Assembly: GCF_023554105.1 (NCBI RefSeq)
Contig: NZ_JAMJWE010000018.1
Coordinates: 1-64,000 of the forward strand
Direction: 5' to 3'
From: Brucella sp. 21LCYQ03
GTDB lineage: Bacteria > Pseudomonadota > Alphaproteobacteria > Rhizobiales > Rhizobiaceae
Length of the DNA: 64,000 bases
In this document: one piece after another, positions 27,229 to 36,380 of the stretch
How positions within the stretch are numbered: the first letter of the stretch is position 1
How the letters are laid out: each line of letters begins with the position of its first letter
Position numbers and translations under genes: made by a program
Notes under the pieces: generated by a model
Told to the model about the DNA's origin: nothing
Database searches by the model: none
The model's input: the letters and a program-made list of their open reading frames with translations, nothing else

Positions 27229-27764
27229 TGTTGGGCATTCCTCGTCCGTTCGTTTGCAGATTTGCTCAACAAGATAGCAGGATGCTGGACGTCTTCGAAT
27301 TGCCACAAGCCTGCCCGCTTCTCACGAGCAGCCTGTTCGGCCACTGCGTATGCTGGATAGTAGGGAAGTCCGTCAGCCTTCAACCCGGCAAAAGCGTAGC
27401 CGCTCGTAATCAACATCGTCGCTAAATCGAGGCGATTTGCGCCGATTGTGGCGTAGCAAATGACATAAGAAGTATCGGCAGTTTGCGCTACAAGAGCGCA
27501 CACCGGTTTGGTGTCTTTGATATAAGCGGCGAATACGGCAAGCGATGCTTCGCCGCAGTCCTTCTTTCTTCCGGTCGTATCAGTGAAAGCAGTTCCCCGA
27601 AGACATGACTGAACGCCATAGAGACGATAGCGCTGACCTTCTGAGACCCACGTATCGCCAGACTCCAAAGTAACACCCGGATGGAGGTCGAAATATCCCT
27701 CCGTCGCTGCAAAAGCCGTTGTCGATAAAAGAACCATGCAGAGCGATAATAGGGCTGGCTTCAT
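27225..27764 (-). CDS. Secreted staphylococcal nuclease-like protein (second copy)
   Basis: The protein has 179 residues with a signal peptide (cleavage after STTAFA). SNase-like elements are YRLYGVQSCLRG, CGEASLAVFAAYI, CYATIGANRLDLATMLITSGYAFA and the tail AVAEQAAREKRAGLWQFE. The catalytic R and E pattern is only partly kept. It overlaps its neighbours on both sides by four bases, a tightly coupled operon. Confidence 0.75.
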   Translation of the reverse strand: MKPALLSLCMVLLSTTAFAATEGYFDLHPGVTLESGDTWVSEGQRYRLYGVQSCLRGTAFTDTTGRKKDCGEASLAVFAAYIKDTKPVCALVAQTADTSYVICYATIGANRLDLATMLITSGYAFAGLKADGLPYYPAYAVAEQAAREKRAGLWQFEDVQHPAILLSKSANERTRNAQQ

Positions 27765-28369
27765 TGGGCCTTCACCCGCGGATCGGCCCACATACCATAG
27801 GAGCCGTCTTCTCCAATCTTCTGCGCGTTCTCCAGATCGGGACGCTCTAGCTTCCCGTCTTTCGATTTGGCAATGCGGAGCGCGCCAAGAGAGAGCAGTT
27901 GCTCTTCGAGCATATCAACGGTGTCCAAGCTCCCAGGGTAATTGTAATAGCCGTAGCACGTCACATTTTGTTTTGGTGCGCTCTCTTCACTTACAAATGC
28001 TCGACAAAAGAGAACCTTCGGCGTCTGCAACATGATCTGCAGTTGCTGCTTAGCGTAGTCTGTGCAAGAGCCGGCAAAATCATCCTTGCGATTGACCATT
28101 TCGCCTTTGCAGGCTTCTAGCCCGTACAGATTCAGAAGGGTCTTATCATCCACCCGAAATTCGGTCGGTGAAGTTGACTTATAGCCCGAGGCGGATGCAA
28201 ACCCCTTCCGAGCCGTAACTTTTCCGTCGCCGTCATAATACTCAATGACAAGCACAGTCTTTCCGGGCGACGCCAGCGATTTGATGTAATCCTTGTTGAT
28301 TGCAGGCGCTGCGATTGCGGTTGCTACCAACATACAGCTGATCGTTGCAATTGCGATGGTTACCTTCAT
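27761..28369 (-). CDS. Secreted staphylococcal nuclease-like protein (first copy)
   Basis: The protein has 202 residues with a signal peptide (cleavage after ATAIAA). The fold is the most diverged of the three: LLNLYGLEACKGE, CTDYAKQQLQIML, VTCYGYYN, EEQLLSLGALRIA and GSYGMWADPRVK. Four cysteines could form disulphides. It is first in the leftward operon, transcribed away from virB1. Start at 28369 with TAAGG upstream. Confidence 0.7.
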   Translation of the reverse strand: MKVTIAIATISCMLVATAIAAPAINKDYIKSLASPGKTVLVIEYYDGDGKVTARKGFASASGYKSTSPTEFRVDDKTLLNLYGLEACKGEMVNRKDDFAGSCTDYAKQQLQIMLQTPKVLFCRAFVSEESAPKQNVTCYGYYNYPGSLDTVDMLEEQLLSLGALRIAKSKDGKLERPDLENAQKIGEDGSYGMWADPRVKAQ

Positions 28370-28402
28370 TTTCCAAGCCTTACCGTATTGCTTATTTTCC
28401 AC

Positions 28403-28544
28403 GCCAACTCATAGGGGGTTTGTGATTTGTGAAAAAGCATGTATCACTTAGCCAAATCGGTATCATTCTATTATGAACTTAATCGGTTTTCGCTGCAACC
28501 TCAACAGCGCATGTGAGGTCTGCGACAGGAGCTAAAGGGCTAGA
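28403..28544. promoter_or_regulatory. Divergent promoter region between the nuclease-like operon and virB
   Basis: This 142-base gap must contain start sites for both the leftward secreted-protein operon and the rightward virB operon. AT-rich segments are present, but no clear consensus promoter could be fixed. Confidence 0.4.
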
Positions 28545-29489
28545 ATGGAGAGGCTTTCAATCAAAGCGCTATTGCTAAGCGCCACATTGTTCATCCCGTT
28601 GGGGATTGCCGCCACTTGCGCAGAAGAAAGAGGCGCAATTGCGCCTTTCGCGCAAGATGGCGACGCCAAGGCAGCAACTCCCAACGCATCCGGATCGCCT
28701 TCGGTTTTGACCGTATTCAACCGCCGCTGGACAAGCGGAAGCAAAGAGCTTGTCGTGGGCCATGATGGCGCCGTCTCCGCTGAGGACAACAGCGGCAGGA
28801 ACACGAAAATAAATAACCATATTGGTAATACATTTTGTGCCACTGCAATCCCTAGATCCCAAAATTATATTACCAATTTGGATACATCAAATCGGATCGC
28901 ATCTTTTCGTTTAGGTGATTCATCTCTCAACAAGCCGGCCGCAAATTCCCTCCCTGAATGCGGCCCCTCCCCGCTAACACCTCAGGAAATCAAAACTCTG
29001 GTCGAACAGGCCGCTCGCCGACATCAAGTTGATGTTCTGTTTGCTACCGCCATCACTTGGGCAGAAAGCCAGTTCGATCGTTCCCGCAATTCAAACAAAG
29101 GCGCACGCGGGCCGATGCAGCTCATGCCGGAAACCGCTGAGCGCTTCGGCGTCCACGACGTCTGTGATCCAGCGTCAAATATTGAAGGCGGCGTTAAGTA
29201 TCTCCGGGTGCTTTTGGACGAGTTCCAAAATCCCCTGCTTGTTGCCGCGGCTTACAACGCAGGCGAAGGCCGCATTTATGAGCACGGCGGCGTTCCACCG
29301 TTCAAGGAAACCGTCGGATACGTCGCAAAGGTCCTCAATTACCAGCTTGGCTTAACTATGCCAGCGCCGAAAAAGAAGCACCTTGCGGGGGGTCGGAGAT
29401 CCTCGCCGGTCATGGCGAGCGAAACTCAATCCGGGGTCATTGCAGTCAAGAAAACCGGCACCTTCGTTGGTGGCGTGATGCATTTTTAA
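28545..29489 (+). CDS. virB1: VirB1-type lytic transglycosylase
   Basis: The protein has 314 residues. A signal peptide (cleavage near AATCA) precedes a spacer of about 100 residues. The SLT domain (about residues 145-265) has the catalytic glutamate in ITWAESQFDRS, then GARGPMQLMPETAERFGV and AAYNAGEGRIYEHGGVPPFKETVGYV. It opens peptidoglycan for assembly of the secretion channel. It is first in the virB operon, with AAAGGG before the ATG. Confidence 0.9.
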   Translation: MERLSIKALLLSATLFIPLGIAATCAEERGAIAPFAQDGDAKAATPNASGSPSVLTVFNRRWTSGSKELVVGHDGAVSAEDNSGRNTKINNHIGNTFCATAIPRSQNYITNLDTSNRIASFRLGDSSLNKPAANSLPECGPSPLTPQEIKTLVEQAARRHQVDVLFATAITWAESQFDRSRNSNKGARGPMQLMPETAERFGVHDVCDPASNIEGGVKYLRVLLDEFQNPLLVAAAYNAGEGRIYEHGGVPPFKETVGYVAKVLNYQLGLTMPAPKKKHLAGGRRSSPVMASETQSGVIAVKKTGTFVGGVMHF

Positions 29490-29500
29490 AGGAGAGAAGG

Positions 29501-29851
29501 ATGATCAACGAACAGAATAAGGTTTGGCATATTAGCGCCTCAAAGCTGGCTGTCTGCCTTGGTTTGCTGGCTACCGCGCAAATTGTCGGGGCGGATTTGG
29601 CTCTGGCACAAGGGTCAGGTGGCGTTAGTGGTGCCTTCGCACCGGTTCAGACCGTGTTTCAAGCCATCGTTGATTTCATTAGCGGCCCAATTGGCCGTCT
29701 GTTTGCAATCATCGCCGTGATGGCGCTCGGGTTCCTCGCATTTGCTGGCCGACTGTCCTGGTTTCTTGCTGGCGGTGTGATCCTCGGAATCGGTCTTGTT
29801 TTCGGTGCTCCATCAATCGTCGACGAGTTGATTAGCACGGTTGGAAACTAA
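29501..29851 (+). CDS. virB2: VirB2-type major pilin
   Basis: The protein has 116 residues: a long signal peptide ending near ADLALAQ, then a short polar stretch and two hydrophobic helices (RLFAIIAVMALGFLAFAG and WFLAGGVILGIGLVFG). This is the usual VirB2 pattern. It polymerises into the conjugative pilus. GGAGAGAAGG precedes the start. Confidence 0.9.
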   Translation: MINEQNKVWHISASKLAVCLGLLATAQIVGADLALAQGSGGVSGAFAPVQTVFQAIVDFISGPIGRLFAIIAVMALGFLAFAGRLSWFLAGGVILGIGLVFGAPSIVDELISTVGN

Positions 29852-29853
29852 CA

Positions 29854-30153
29854 ATGGCTGAGTACGAGGATGTAAAGCCGCAGCTGACCCCGTTGGTAAT
29901 CGGGTTAACCCGTTCTCCCACCATGTGGGGTGTCCCGTATATGGCAGTCGTCGTCGTTATCGGCATCACAATCATAGCATGGCTGGTCAGCAAGTCGTTC
30001 TGGACCCTGCTCCTCGCCCCGATCAACTATGTGGTTCTGTTCTCCCTTTGCGCTTGGGACAACAAAATTCTCGATGTTCTTGAAGTCACCGCGCGCAAAA
30101 CGCCTCGCACAAGCAACAAGTCCTTCTGGGGAACAAATTCGTACGGACCTTAG
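29854..30153 (+). CDS. virB3: VirB3-type inner-membrane protein
   Basis: The protein has 99 residues with LTRSPTMWGVPYMAVVVVIGITIIAW, the standard VirB3 start followed by two membrane segments. VirB3 works with the VirB4 ATPase in pilin handling. It starts two bases after virB2 ends and stops three before virB4. Confidence 0.92.
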   Translation: MAEYEDVKPQLTPLVIGLTRSPTMWGVPYMAVVVVIGITIIAWLVSKSFWTLLLAPINYVVLFSLCAWDNKILDVLEVTARKTPRTSNKSFWGTNSYGP

Positions 30154-30156
30154 CTC

Positions 30157-32574
30157 ATGTTGAAAGTCGTCAGAGAAGAACTCGGATTTGGCAAGGTCGC
30201 TCATAATGAGCGGCCTATGGCTTCGCATATCCCATATCTGAGGCATATGTCGGATACAGTGATCGGCTTAGAAAACGGCGCTCTCTTGTCGGTCATCAAA
30301 CTCGACGGCCTCTTTTTCCAAACCGAAGATCAAGCCGAACTCAATATGCGCTCTAATGTTCAGAATACGATCATTCGAGCGCTTGGATCGAGCCGCGTTT
30401 CTGTCTGGTCGACAGTAATACGCAGACAGGTCGACTCGGAAATCGGCGGCGCATTCGATGATGCGTTCTGCGAACAGCTGAATAACCGCTATATGAGCCA
30501 GTTACGCCATAAGCGCATGTTCGCCAATGAAATTTATCTCTCGATCGTGCGGACTAATATGCGTGGCGCACTCGGCCTCAGCGATATAGTACGTCGTGCA
30601 TTCACACGTTCTGGAGGCGCTGAGGCTCGAGATCAGCAAACGCGTGAAACCGTGACCGAACTCGAAGAGCTCGTTTCCAACATGACGCGCGAGCTGCAGA
30701 AATATGGGGCGCGCGAGCTTGGTATAACCTATCGCGATAGGGAGCCCTATTCCGAACCGTGCGAGTTTATAAATACAATTCTGACCTGCGGCGTGCCGCG
30801 CAAAATGCGCCTGCCGCGGATGGGAATTCGAAATTACGTCGGAACGTCGCGCCTGCATTTTGGTAAGCGAGCGATGCAAACGCAAGCCGCTACCGATGAG
30901 GACAATCGCTATGGCGCGATGCTCTCCATCAAAGAGTATCCGCCATACACCGGTCCGGGAATGCTTGATGGACTACTGCAGGTAAACCATGAATTCATCC
31001 TCACGCAGAGCTTCACAATTTCCGACAAACCGATAGCGCAGGAGCGTATCACCCGACTTCAGCGCCAGATTGCCGCCTCCGATGAATCCGGAAGTGCAGT
31101 CGAAAGCGATATCGACTTCGCGCTTAACAGTCTCATGAACCAGGAGGCTGTTTTTGGCATTCACCATTTCTCTTTGCTTTGCCTGTCTCGCGACCTTGAT
31201 GGTCTGAGCAAGTCAGTTTCGGAACTCGGTAGTTGCCTGACCGATATGAACATCAATTGGCTTCGCGAGGATATGAACCTCGAAGCGTCCTTCTGGGCGC
31301 AATTGCCCGGCAATCACAGCTATCGTGCACGAAAGGCCATGCTGTCATCGGCAAATTTCTCTGGCCTGTCCTCAATGCACAATTTCGCGACCGGACAATC
31401 GAACAATCTTCATTGGGGTCTGCCAATCACGATACTAGAAACCACCTCGCAAACCCCATACTGGTTCAATTTTCACCGTCGCGATATCGGTCATTTTTTG
31501 GTCACCGGGCCCACTGGATCCGGCAAGACCGTTGCTCTGACATTCCTTCTGGCACAGGCAATGCGCGTCAGCCCAACGCCGAAAGCTGTCTTCTTTGACA
31601 AGGACAGAGGAGCAGAGATTTTCGTGCGTGCCATGGGGGGAGCTTACGAAGTTCTCTCACCGGGAACACCTACTGGTTTCAATCCGCTTCAGCTGGAAAA
31701 CTCCGGTCCTAATCGTGATTTTCTCCTTCGCCTTTTGAAATCGATGTTGCGCTCAAGCGATCACCGCGAATTCAGCCAAGAGGACGCAGATACACTGGAA
31801 CGGGCGATTGCCCGTATAATGGAAGAGCCGGCAGCTCAGCGCAATTTACCAAACCTTTCTGGCCTCTTGGTAGGCAGATCGCGAGCAGGCGCGAATGACC
31901 TGGCATCAAGGCTGCGTCCTTGGATCGACGGCGAAAAAGCATGGCTGTTCAATGCACAACATGATGTGCTGTCATTCTCCGGTCGTAGTGTCTTCGGTTT
32001 CGATATGACCAGCATCCTCGGCAACGAGGATATTCGAACCCCTGCATTGATGTACCTTTATCACCGTCTCGATGAGCTTCTAAACGGCGATCCTGTCATG
32101 TTCTTCATGGACGAAGGCTGGCAGCTGCTCACCGACGAAACATTCAGTCATTTTATCATCGATAAGATAAAAACTATTCGTAAGCTCAACGGCATTGTTG
32201 GCTTTGGAACGCAATCAGCCGCCGACATTACCAATGCTAAAGCTTCTCACACCCTTATAGAGCAGTCGGCCACGAACATCCATTTCCCGAACCCGCGTGC
32301 TGACGAAGAGAGCTACATCAGACGCTTTGGATTGAGCGTTAAAGAATTCAATTTTATCAAAAACACTCCGCCTGAAAAGCGCACATTTCTCGTCAAGCAC
32401 GGGAATGACTCGGTCATTGCCCGTCTCGATCTCTCGAAAATGCCTGATCTCGTCAAAGTACTCTCGGGTCGAAAAGAGACCGTCGAAGAATGTGCTGCGC
32501 TGCGCGAACGATACGGCGATGAGCCTGAAAACTGGTTGGCTGAATTCTGCGGATGGGAGAGCAATAATGCATAG
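30157..32574 (+). CDS. virB4: VirB4-type ATPase
   Basis: The protein has 805 residues, full length for the CagE/TrbE/VirB family. Walker A is GPTGSGKTV (about residue 450), Walker B is VMFFMDEGWQL (about 650), and the following GTQSAADITN is a family motif. It energises assembly of the secretion channel at the inner membrane. The next gene starts inside its last codons. Confidence 0.95.
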   Translation: MLKVVREELGFGKVAHNERPMASHIPYLRHMSDTVIGLENGALLSVIKLDGLFFQTEDQAELNMRSNVQNTIIRALGSSRVSVWSTVIRRQVDSEIGGAFDDAFCEQLNNRYMSQLRHKRMFANEIYLSIVRTNMRGALGLSDIVRRAFTRSGGAEARDQQTRETVTELEELVSNMTRELQKYGARELGITYRDREPYSEPCEFINTILTCGVPRKMRLPRMGIRNYVGTSRLHFGKRAMQTQAATDEDNRYGAMLSIKEYPPYTGPGMLDGLLQVNHEFILTQSFTISDKPIAQERITRLQRQIAASDESGSAVESDIDFALNSLMNQEAVFGIHHFSLLCLSRDLDGLSKSVSELGSCLTDMNINWLREDMNLEASFWAQLPGNHSYRARKAMLSSANFSGLSSMHNFATGQSNNLHWGLPITILETTSQTPYWFNFHRRDIGHFLVTGPTGSGKTVALTFLLAQAMRVSPTPKAVFFDKDRGAEIFVRAMGGAYEVLSPGTPTGFNPLQLENSGPNRDFLLRLLKSMLRSSDHREFSQEDADTLERAIARIMEEPAAQRNLPNLSGLLVGRSRAGANDLASRLRPWIDGEKAWLFNAQHDVLSFSGRSVFGFDMTSILGNEDIRTPALMYLYHRLDELLNGDPVMFFMDEGWQLLTDETFSHFIIDKIKTIRKLNGIVGFGTQSAADITNAKASHTLIEQSATNIHFPNPRADEESYIRRFGLSVKEFNFIKNTPPEKRTFLVKHGNDSVIARLDLSKMPDLVKVLSGRKETVEECAALRERYGDEPENWLAEFCGWESNNA

Positions 32575-33646
32575 GAAAACTGCTCTATGCATATTTTTGG
32601 CATCAACTACCATGCCTTTATCAGCATTGGCTGGTGGCGTTCCTGTCATTGACGGGTCGAACTTGTCCGAAAGAACGGTTCGTGATCAAAAAACGTCCGA
32701 GATCGAGAAGACGGATAAAGACCGATTTTCCCTCAACACGAGCGTAACATGTGCCGTCTACCGACCGGGGCGCAAGGATGATCCTGTTGCAGTCGCCAAA
32801 GCCAATCCGGAAATTTCCGGGTTGGTCAAACGAGTGGCGCGAGAAGAGGGTGTAGACGAAAATCTATTTCTGGGGCTCGTTTATCAGGAAAGCCGCTTTA
32901 ATCCATGCGCGAAATCGGGCGTGGGGGCTATCGGTTTGGCACAGTTGATGCTTGATACCGCAAAAGAGTTGGGCGTAGATCCGCATAACATCGAACAGAA
33001 CTTACGTGGTGGTGCTCGTTATCTGAAACAACAGCTCAAGCGATATAACGGCAACGCTAACCACGCCCTTGCAGCCTACAATGCGGGCGCTGGCAACGTG
33101 AATAAATACGGGGGCATTCCACCCTTCAAAGAAACGCAGGGGTACGTGCGGAATATCACGCAGAAATGGACTCCAGCATTCGGCGGTTCAAATGACCTGC
33201 CCATGAACTACGGCGGCGGTGATACAGCATATTCCGGCATGCGGAATTCCACCATCAATTCGATGGCAACGACGCAGGCAACACAGGAAAGTAGCGCCAA
33301 CGTCGCCTCATGGCTCACGCAGCTCGGCGGTATGCAGTCCGGCACAATTCAAGACAGCTGGGATCACAATGCCGGCGCTCGAAATGCGAACCTCGAAATG
33401 GTCAACCAGGTGATTGTTCTCGGCAACTCAATGGCCGACCTGCTCAACAGCCGCAATGCAGTTTCCGCCAGCGGCATTTCGGGCGCATCTCAATCAACTT
33501 CGCTCAAGAAGAAAGACGATAAGCCACGAGAAACGACCGGCGTCTGTGACCCCAGTATCGGCCTTGAATGGAATCCTGAAGAGATGGCTTGCGTTCAACG
33601 GCGTGAACGCGAGGCGAACATCAAACTGAACCTCAATCCTCAATAA
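32567..33646 (+). CDS. Lytic transglycosylase with a VirB5-like leader segment
   Basis: The protein has 359 residues, starting inside the virB4 end (ATG at 32567). After a signal peptide the mature start GGVPVIDGSN followed by a polar helix is nearly the same as that of the next gene, virB5. The SLT domain then has the catalytic E in LVYQESRFNPCAKS, GAIGLAQLMLDTAKELGV and AAYNAGAGNVNKYGGIPPFKETQGYV. The C-terminal 150 residues are low in complexity. A second muramidase inside a virB operon is unusual, and the shared leader suggests it is tethered where VirB5 acts. Confidence 0.88.
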   Translation: MHRKTALCIFLASTTMPLSALAGGVPVIDGSNLSERTVRDQKTSEIEKTDKDRFSLNTSVTCAVYRPGRKDDPVAVAKANPEISGLVKRVAREEGVDENLFLGLVYQESRFNPCAKSGVGAIGLAQLMLDTAKELGVDPHNIEQNLRGGARYLKQQLKRYNGNANHALAAYNAGAGNVNKYGGIPPFKETQGYVRNITQKWTPAFGGSNDLPMNYGGGDTAYSGMRNSTINSMATTQATQESSANVASWLTQLGGMQSGTIQDSWDHNAGARNANLEMVNQVIVLGNSMADLLNSRNAVSASGISGASQSTSLKKKDDKPRETTGVCDPSIGLEWNPEEMACVQRREREANIKLNLNPQ

Positions 33647-33657
33647 GGGAGATTAAC

Positions 33658-34383
33658 ATGAAACGACTGATCATTTCGGCGTCTGCGATTGGCGTGGCTC
33701 TCGTATCGTTTGCTCCCATTGCTTCTCGTGCGGCAGGAGGCGTGCCGGTGATTGATGAATCGAATTATAAAGTGGCGAAGCAAACATCCGAAACAACGGA
33801 AAAGATCCTTGATACAAACAAGGAAATCCTCACCACCGTTGCAGACACGCTGAAAGCTGTGACTGGTGATCGCGGCGGCGATGCGAACCAGATGCAAAAC
33901 CTGGCCGTCGGGAATGGCTTTAGCGTATCATCAATGCCCTCTCTTGACAGCCTTATGTCGGGCGGGGTGCCAAATTTTGGCGGCATGAGCGGTGACATAG
34001 CGAAAGTGGCGTCTACGTTCATCAACGGGCTTCAGCTCGTTAAGAACTTGTCGGGGCAAGCAAATAGCAGCTTCAGCGGAGACAAGTCCTATGAACAAAT
34101 GGTCAACACTGTGCTTGGTGTCGCCGCACTCGTAAATGGTTCGCAACAGGCGGTAACGACGCGCCGGAGCGCTTTTGAACAAGCCGGGCAGAGTATCGGT
34201 CAAGCGAAGGATATTAAAGGGTCCATCGACCAGAACACGCAGCTGCAAATCCAATCAGGGCTCACCATCAATGAACTTATCGGCGTGATGAACGGAGCGG
34301 TGTCATCATTACAGGCTGATAATCAGCGCCGCCTCACCGACATTTCCAATTCCAAGAAGGTGTTGACGTACAGTGCAAACTAA
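33658..34383 (+). CDS. virB5: VirB5-type minor pilus protein
   Basis: The protein has 241 residues with a signal peptide cleaved near SRAAG. The mature part begins GGVPVIDESNYKVAKQTSETTEKI and is mostly helical, with a long Q-rich C-terminal helix (ADNQRRLTDISNSKKVL) typical of VirB5/TraC. It sits at the pilus tip and takes part in cell contact. Position after virB4 and before virB6 supports the call. Confidence 0.8.
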   Translation: MKRLIISASAIGVALVSFAPIASRAAGGVPVIDESNYKVAKQTSETTEKILDTNKEILTTVADTLKAVTGDRGGDANQMQNLAVGNGFSVSSMPSLDSLMSGGVPNFGGMSGDIAKVASTFINGLQLVKNLSGQANSSFSGDKSYEQMVNTVLGVAALVNGSQQAVTTRRSAFEQAGQSIGQAKDIKGSIDQNTQLQIQSGLTINELIGVMNGAVSSLQADNQRRLTDISNSKKVLTYSAN

Positions 34384-34600
34384 CATCGCAAACAGCTTCC
34401 TGAAGGTTTTTATCTTCACCGCCATCATAGCCAGCATTATCGGCTGTGGAACGGTCAAGGAAAAAACTGCGCCTTGCAAACGTCCCGCAAATCTCACGTC
34501 ATTTGCTAAAGATATTCGGCAAGACTGTGGACCTATGGCCTTTGTTAATGGCGATCCAGCGACCGCCATTGCTGCGATCAATTCGATAGCAACGGAATAA
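34373..34600 (+). CDS. Small lipoprotein (VirB7 or exclusion protein position)
   Basis: The protein has 75 residues from a GTG at 34373, overlapping the end of virB5. The lipobox IIGCG puts the acylated cysteine near residue 25. Two further cysteines (PCKR, DCGP) follow. It occupies the place of virB7 or an entry-exclusion lipoprotein in such operons. Sequence alone does not decide between them. Confidence 0.7.
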   Translation: MQTNIANSFLKVFIFTAIIASIIGCGTVKEKTAPCKRPANLTSFAKDIRQDCGPMAFVNGDPATAIAAINSIATE

Positions 34601-34612
34601 TCGGGGCCCGCT

Positions 34613-35650
34613 ATGCATGATTTCCTGAGCGATCTTTTGGAGCGAATTGATAATTCTGGCGAGAGTTTTTCATCGCAAGCTTACAATATTATTGGCTCTG
34701 AAATCACGCCGCTGCTTAAGGTGATGCTCATCGCCTATGTGGGATATTACGGTATCCAGGTAATAATGGGGACTTCGCGAATTAGCGTGGCCGAAATTGT
34801 TACACGCGTATTCCGCATGGTCTTCATTCTGGCATTGATCAGCAACTGGGGATACTTCAACGATTTTTTCTACAAGTGGCTGAACAATACACCTGAAGAT
34901 GTCGGCCGCGCCATCCTGATCGCCACCGGAACAGGAATTACCGAACCGACAAATGGTCTTTCCATGATCTGGAAAACCGCAAACGAGGCGGCGTCCGCTT
35001 TTGCTGAGCAATCGGGCTATTTTTCAGTTTTGCCCTCAATGGTCGGCTTTCTCATTATGGCCTGTGTAGCAGTCTTCATCGCTGTCGCTCTTGCAATACT
35101 CGTTCTTGCCAAAGTGATGTTATGGGTACTGATCGGGACCGCACCTATCTTCATCGCCTGCATGTTGTTTGAACAATCGCGCAGTCTTGGGCAGGCGTGG
35201 TTCCAACAAGTCCTGCTATATGCATTGATCCCGTTATTCGTGTTTGTCGTTGCCGCCTTCCTTATCGCCGCTATGGACCCTGAACTCACCAAGGTATCCG
35301 CTGCCGCCACGGAGCGACGCCTTACGCTGGGGGATATTTCAGCCTTCCTTCTGCTTTGTTTTGCCGGGGCATTTGTCCTTTTGAACATCCAGGTCCTTGC
35401 TCAGGGCATTGCGGGAGGGTTGGCCGTCGGAATTGGAGCTGCCGCGACACGAATTACTAACATGACAGGTGTCACCACTCCAACGCAGGTTGCGCGTGCT
35501 GGCATCAGGGGGATTGGTGCGAGCTACCGTGGCGGAAGGTCGCTTTACAATCGCTTTGGCAGCGGCGGCGGGGGTTCGATTTCAGCGACAAGCCAGGGCG
35601 CAAAAGAAGCAATGCAAAACCGAATAAGCAGCAACAGCCTGCCTCGCTGA
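34613..35650 (+). CDS. virB6: VirB6-type polytopic channel protein
   Basis: The protein has 345 residues and five to six membrane helices (LLKVMLIAYVGYYGIQVI, FRMVFILALISNWGYF, VGFLIMACVAVFIAVALAIL, VLLYALIPLFVFVVAAFLI). The conserved tryptophan region KVMLWVLIGTAPIFIACMLF is present. The C-terminal 60 residues are glycine/serine-rich and soluble. It lines the inner-membrane pore. Confidence 0.92.
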   Translation: MHDFLSDLLERIDNSGESFSSQAYNIIGSEITPLLKVMLIAYVGYYGIQVIMGTSRISVAEIVTRVFRMVFILALISNWGYFNDFFYKWLNNTPEDVGRAILIATGTGITEPTNGLSMIWKTANEAASAFAEQSGYFSVLPSMVGFLIMACVAVFIAVALAILVLAKVMLWVLIGTAPIFIACMLFEQSRSLGQAWFQQVLLYALIPLFVFVVAAFLIAAMDPELTKVSAAATERRLTLGDISAFLLLCFAGAFVLLNIQVLAQGIAGGLAVGIGAAATRITNMTGVTTPTQVARAGIRGIGASYRGGRSLYNRFGSGGGGSISATSQGAKEAMQNRISSNSLPR

Positions 35651-35684
35651 TGCTGCAGGTTCATGAGAAATGAAGGGCTGGATC

Positions 35685-36380
35685 ATGACTGATTCCAAAG
35701 AAGCGGCATTGAGAAGTTATTTTCAGGACGGTGATCGTTGGGAGAACGAAGTCGTCCGGAAAGCGAAACGTTCAAAGGCCGTGGCATGGTTCGTAACTAT
35801 CATATTCGGGATCGTCGCGCTTTTCGCGTTGCTGGCACTCGTTATGCTGGTTCCGTTAAAATCTTTCGAGCCTGTGATTGTCGTCGTAGACAAGGCTACG
35901 GGCTATATCGAAACCAAAAGCGGGCTGACAAAAGCGCAAAATCTGACGGATTCACGCGCAATCACCCAAGCAAACGTCGTTCGGTATATCAGGACACGTG
36001 AAGGCTATGATCCTTACGCGATTGATGCAAACTTCGGCACGGCAGCACTGTTATCGACAGGTGATGCCGCTCGTGAATTGCAGGAGCAATATAGCGCTGC
36101 CAACCCGAAAAATCCGGCAAAGGTTTACGGCAAGAACAAGCGTGTACTTGTGGATGTGAAGTCTGTCACCTTCCCCAACGATTCCACCACTCTCGTCCGT
36201 TTTTCAACGACTGAAAAGTCCGATACCGATGCCATCACCAGACACTATATTGCTGTCGTGCGCTATCGCTATACGGACGAACCAGCCACCAATGAATGGC
36301 GGTTTGAAAATCCTCTCGGCTTCCAGGTTTATAATTACAGGCGGGATCAGGAAACCGTTACGGAAGGGAGCAAGGGATGA
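35685..36380 (+). CDS. virB8: VirB8-type assembly protein
   Basis: The protein has 231 residues from 35685 (AAGGG seven bases upstream; ATG at 35670 lacks one). One membrane helix lies at about 35-60 (AVAWFVTIIFGIVALFALLALV). The periplasmic NTF2-like domain has VKSFEPVIVVVDKATGYIE and YVAVVRYRY-type strands. It is a bridging subunit of the channel. Confidence 0.93.
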   Translation: MTDSKEAALRSYFQDGDRWENEVVRKAKRSKAVAWFVTIIFGIVALFALLALVMLVPLKSFEPVIVVVDKATGYIETKSGLTKAQNLTDSRAITQANVVRYIRTREGYDPYAIDANFGTAALLSTGDAARELQEQYSAANPKNPAKVYGKNKRVLVDVKSVTFPNDSTTLVRFSTTEKSDTDAITRHYIAVVRYRYTDEPATNEWRFENPLGFQVYNYRRDQETVTEGSKG

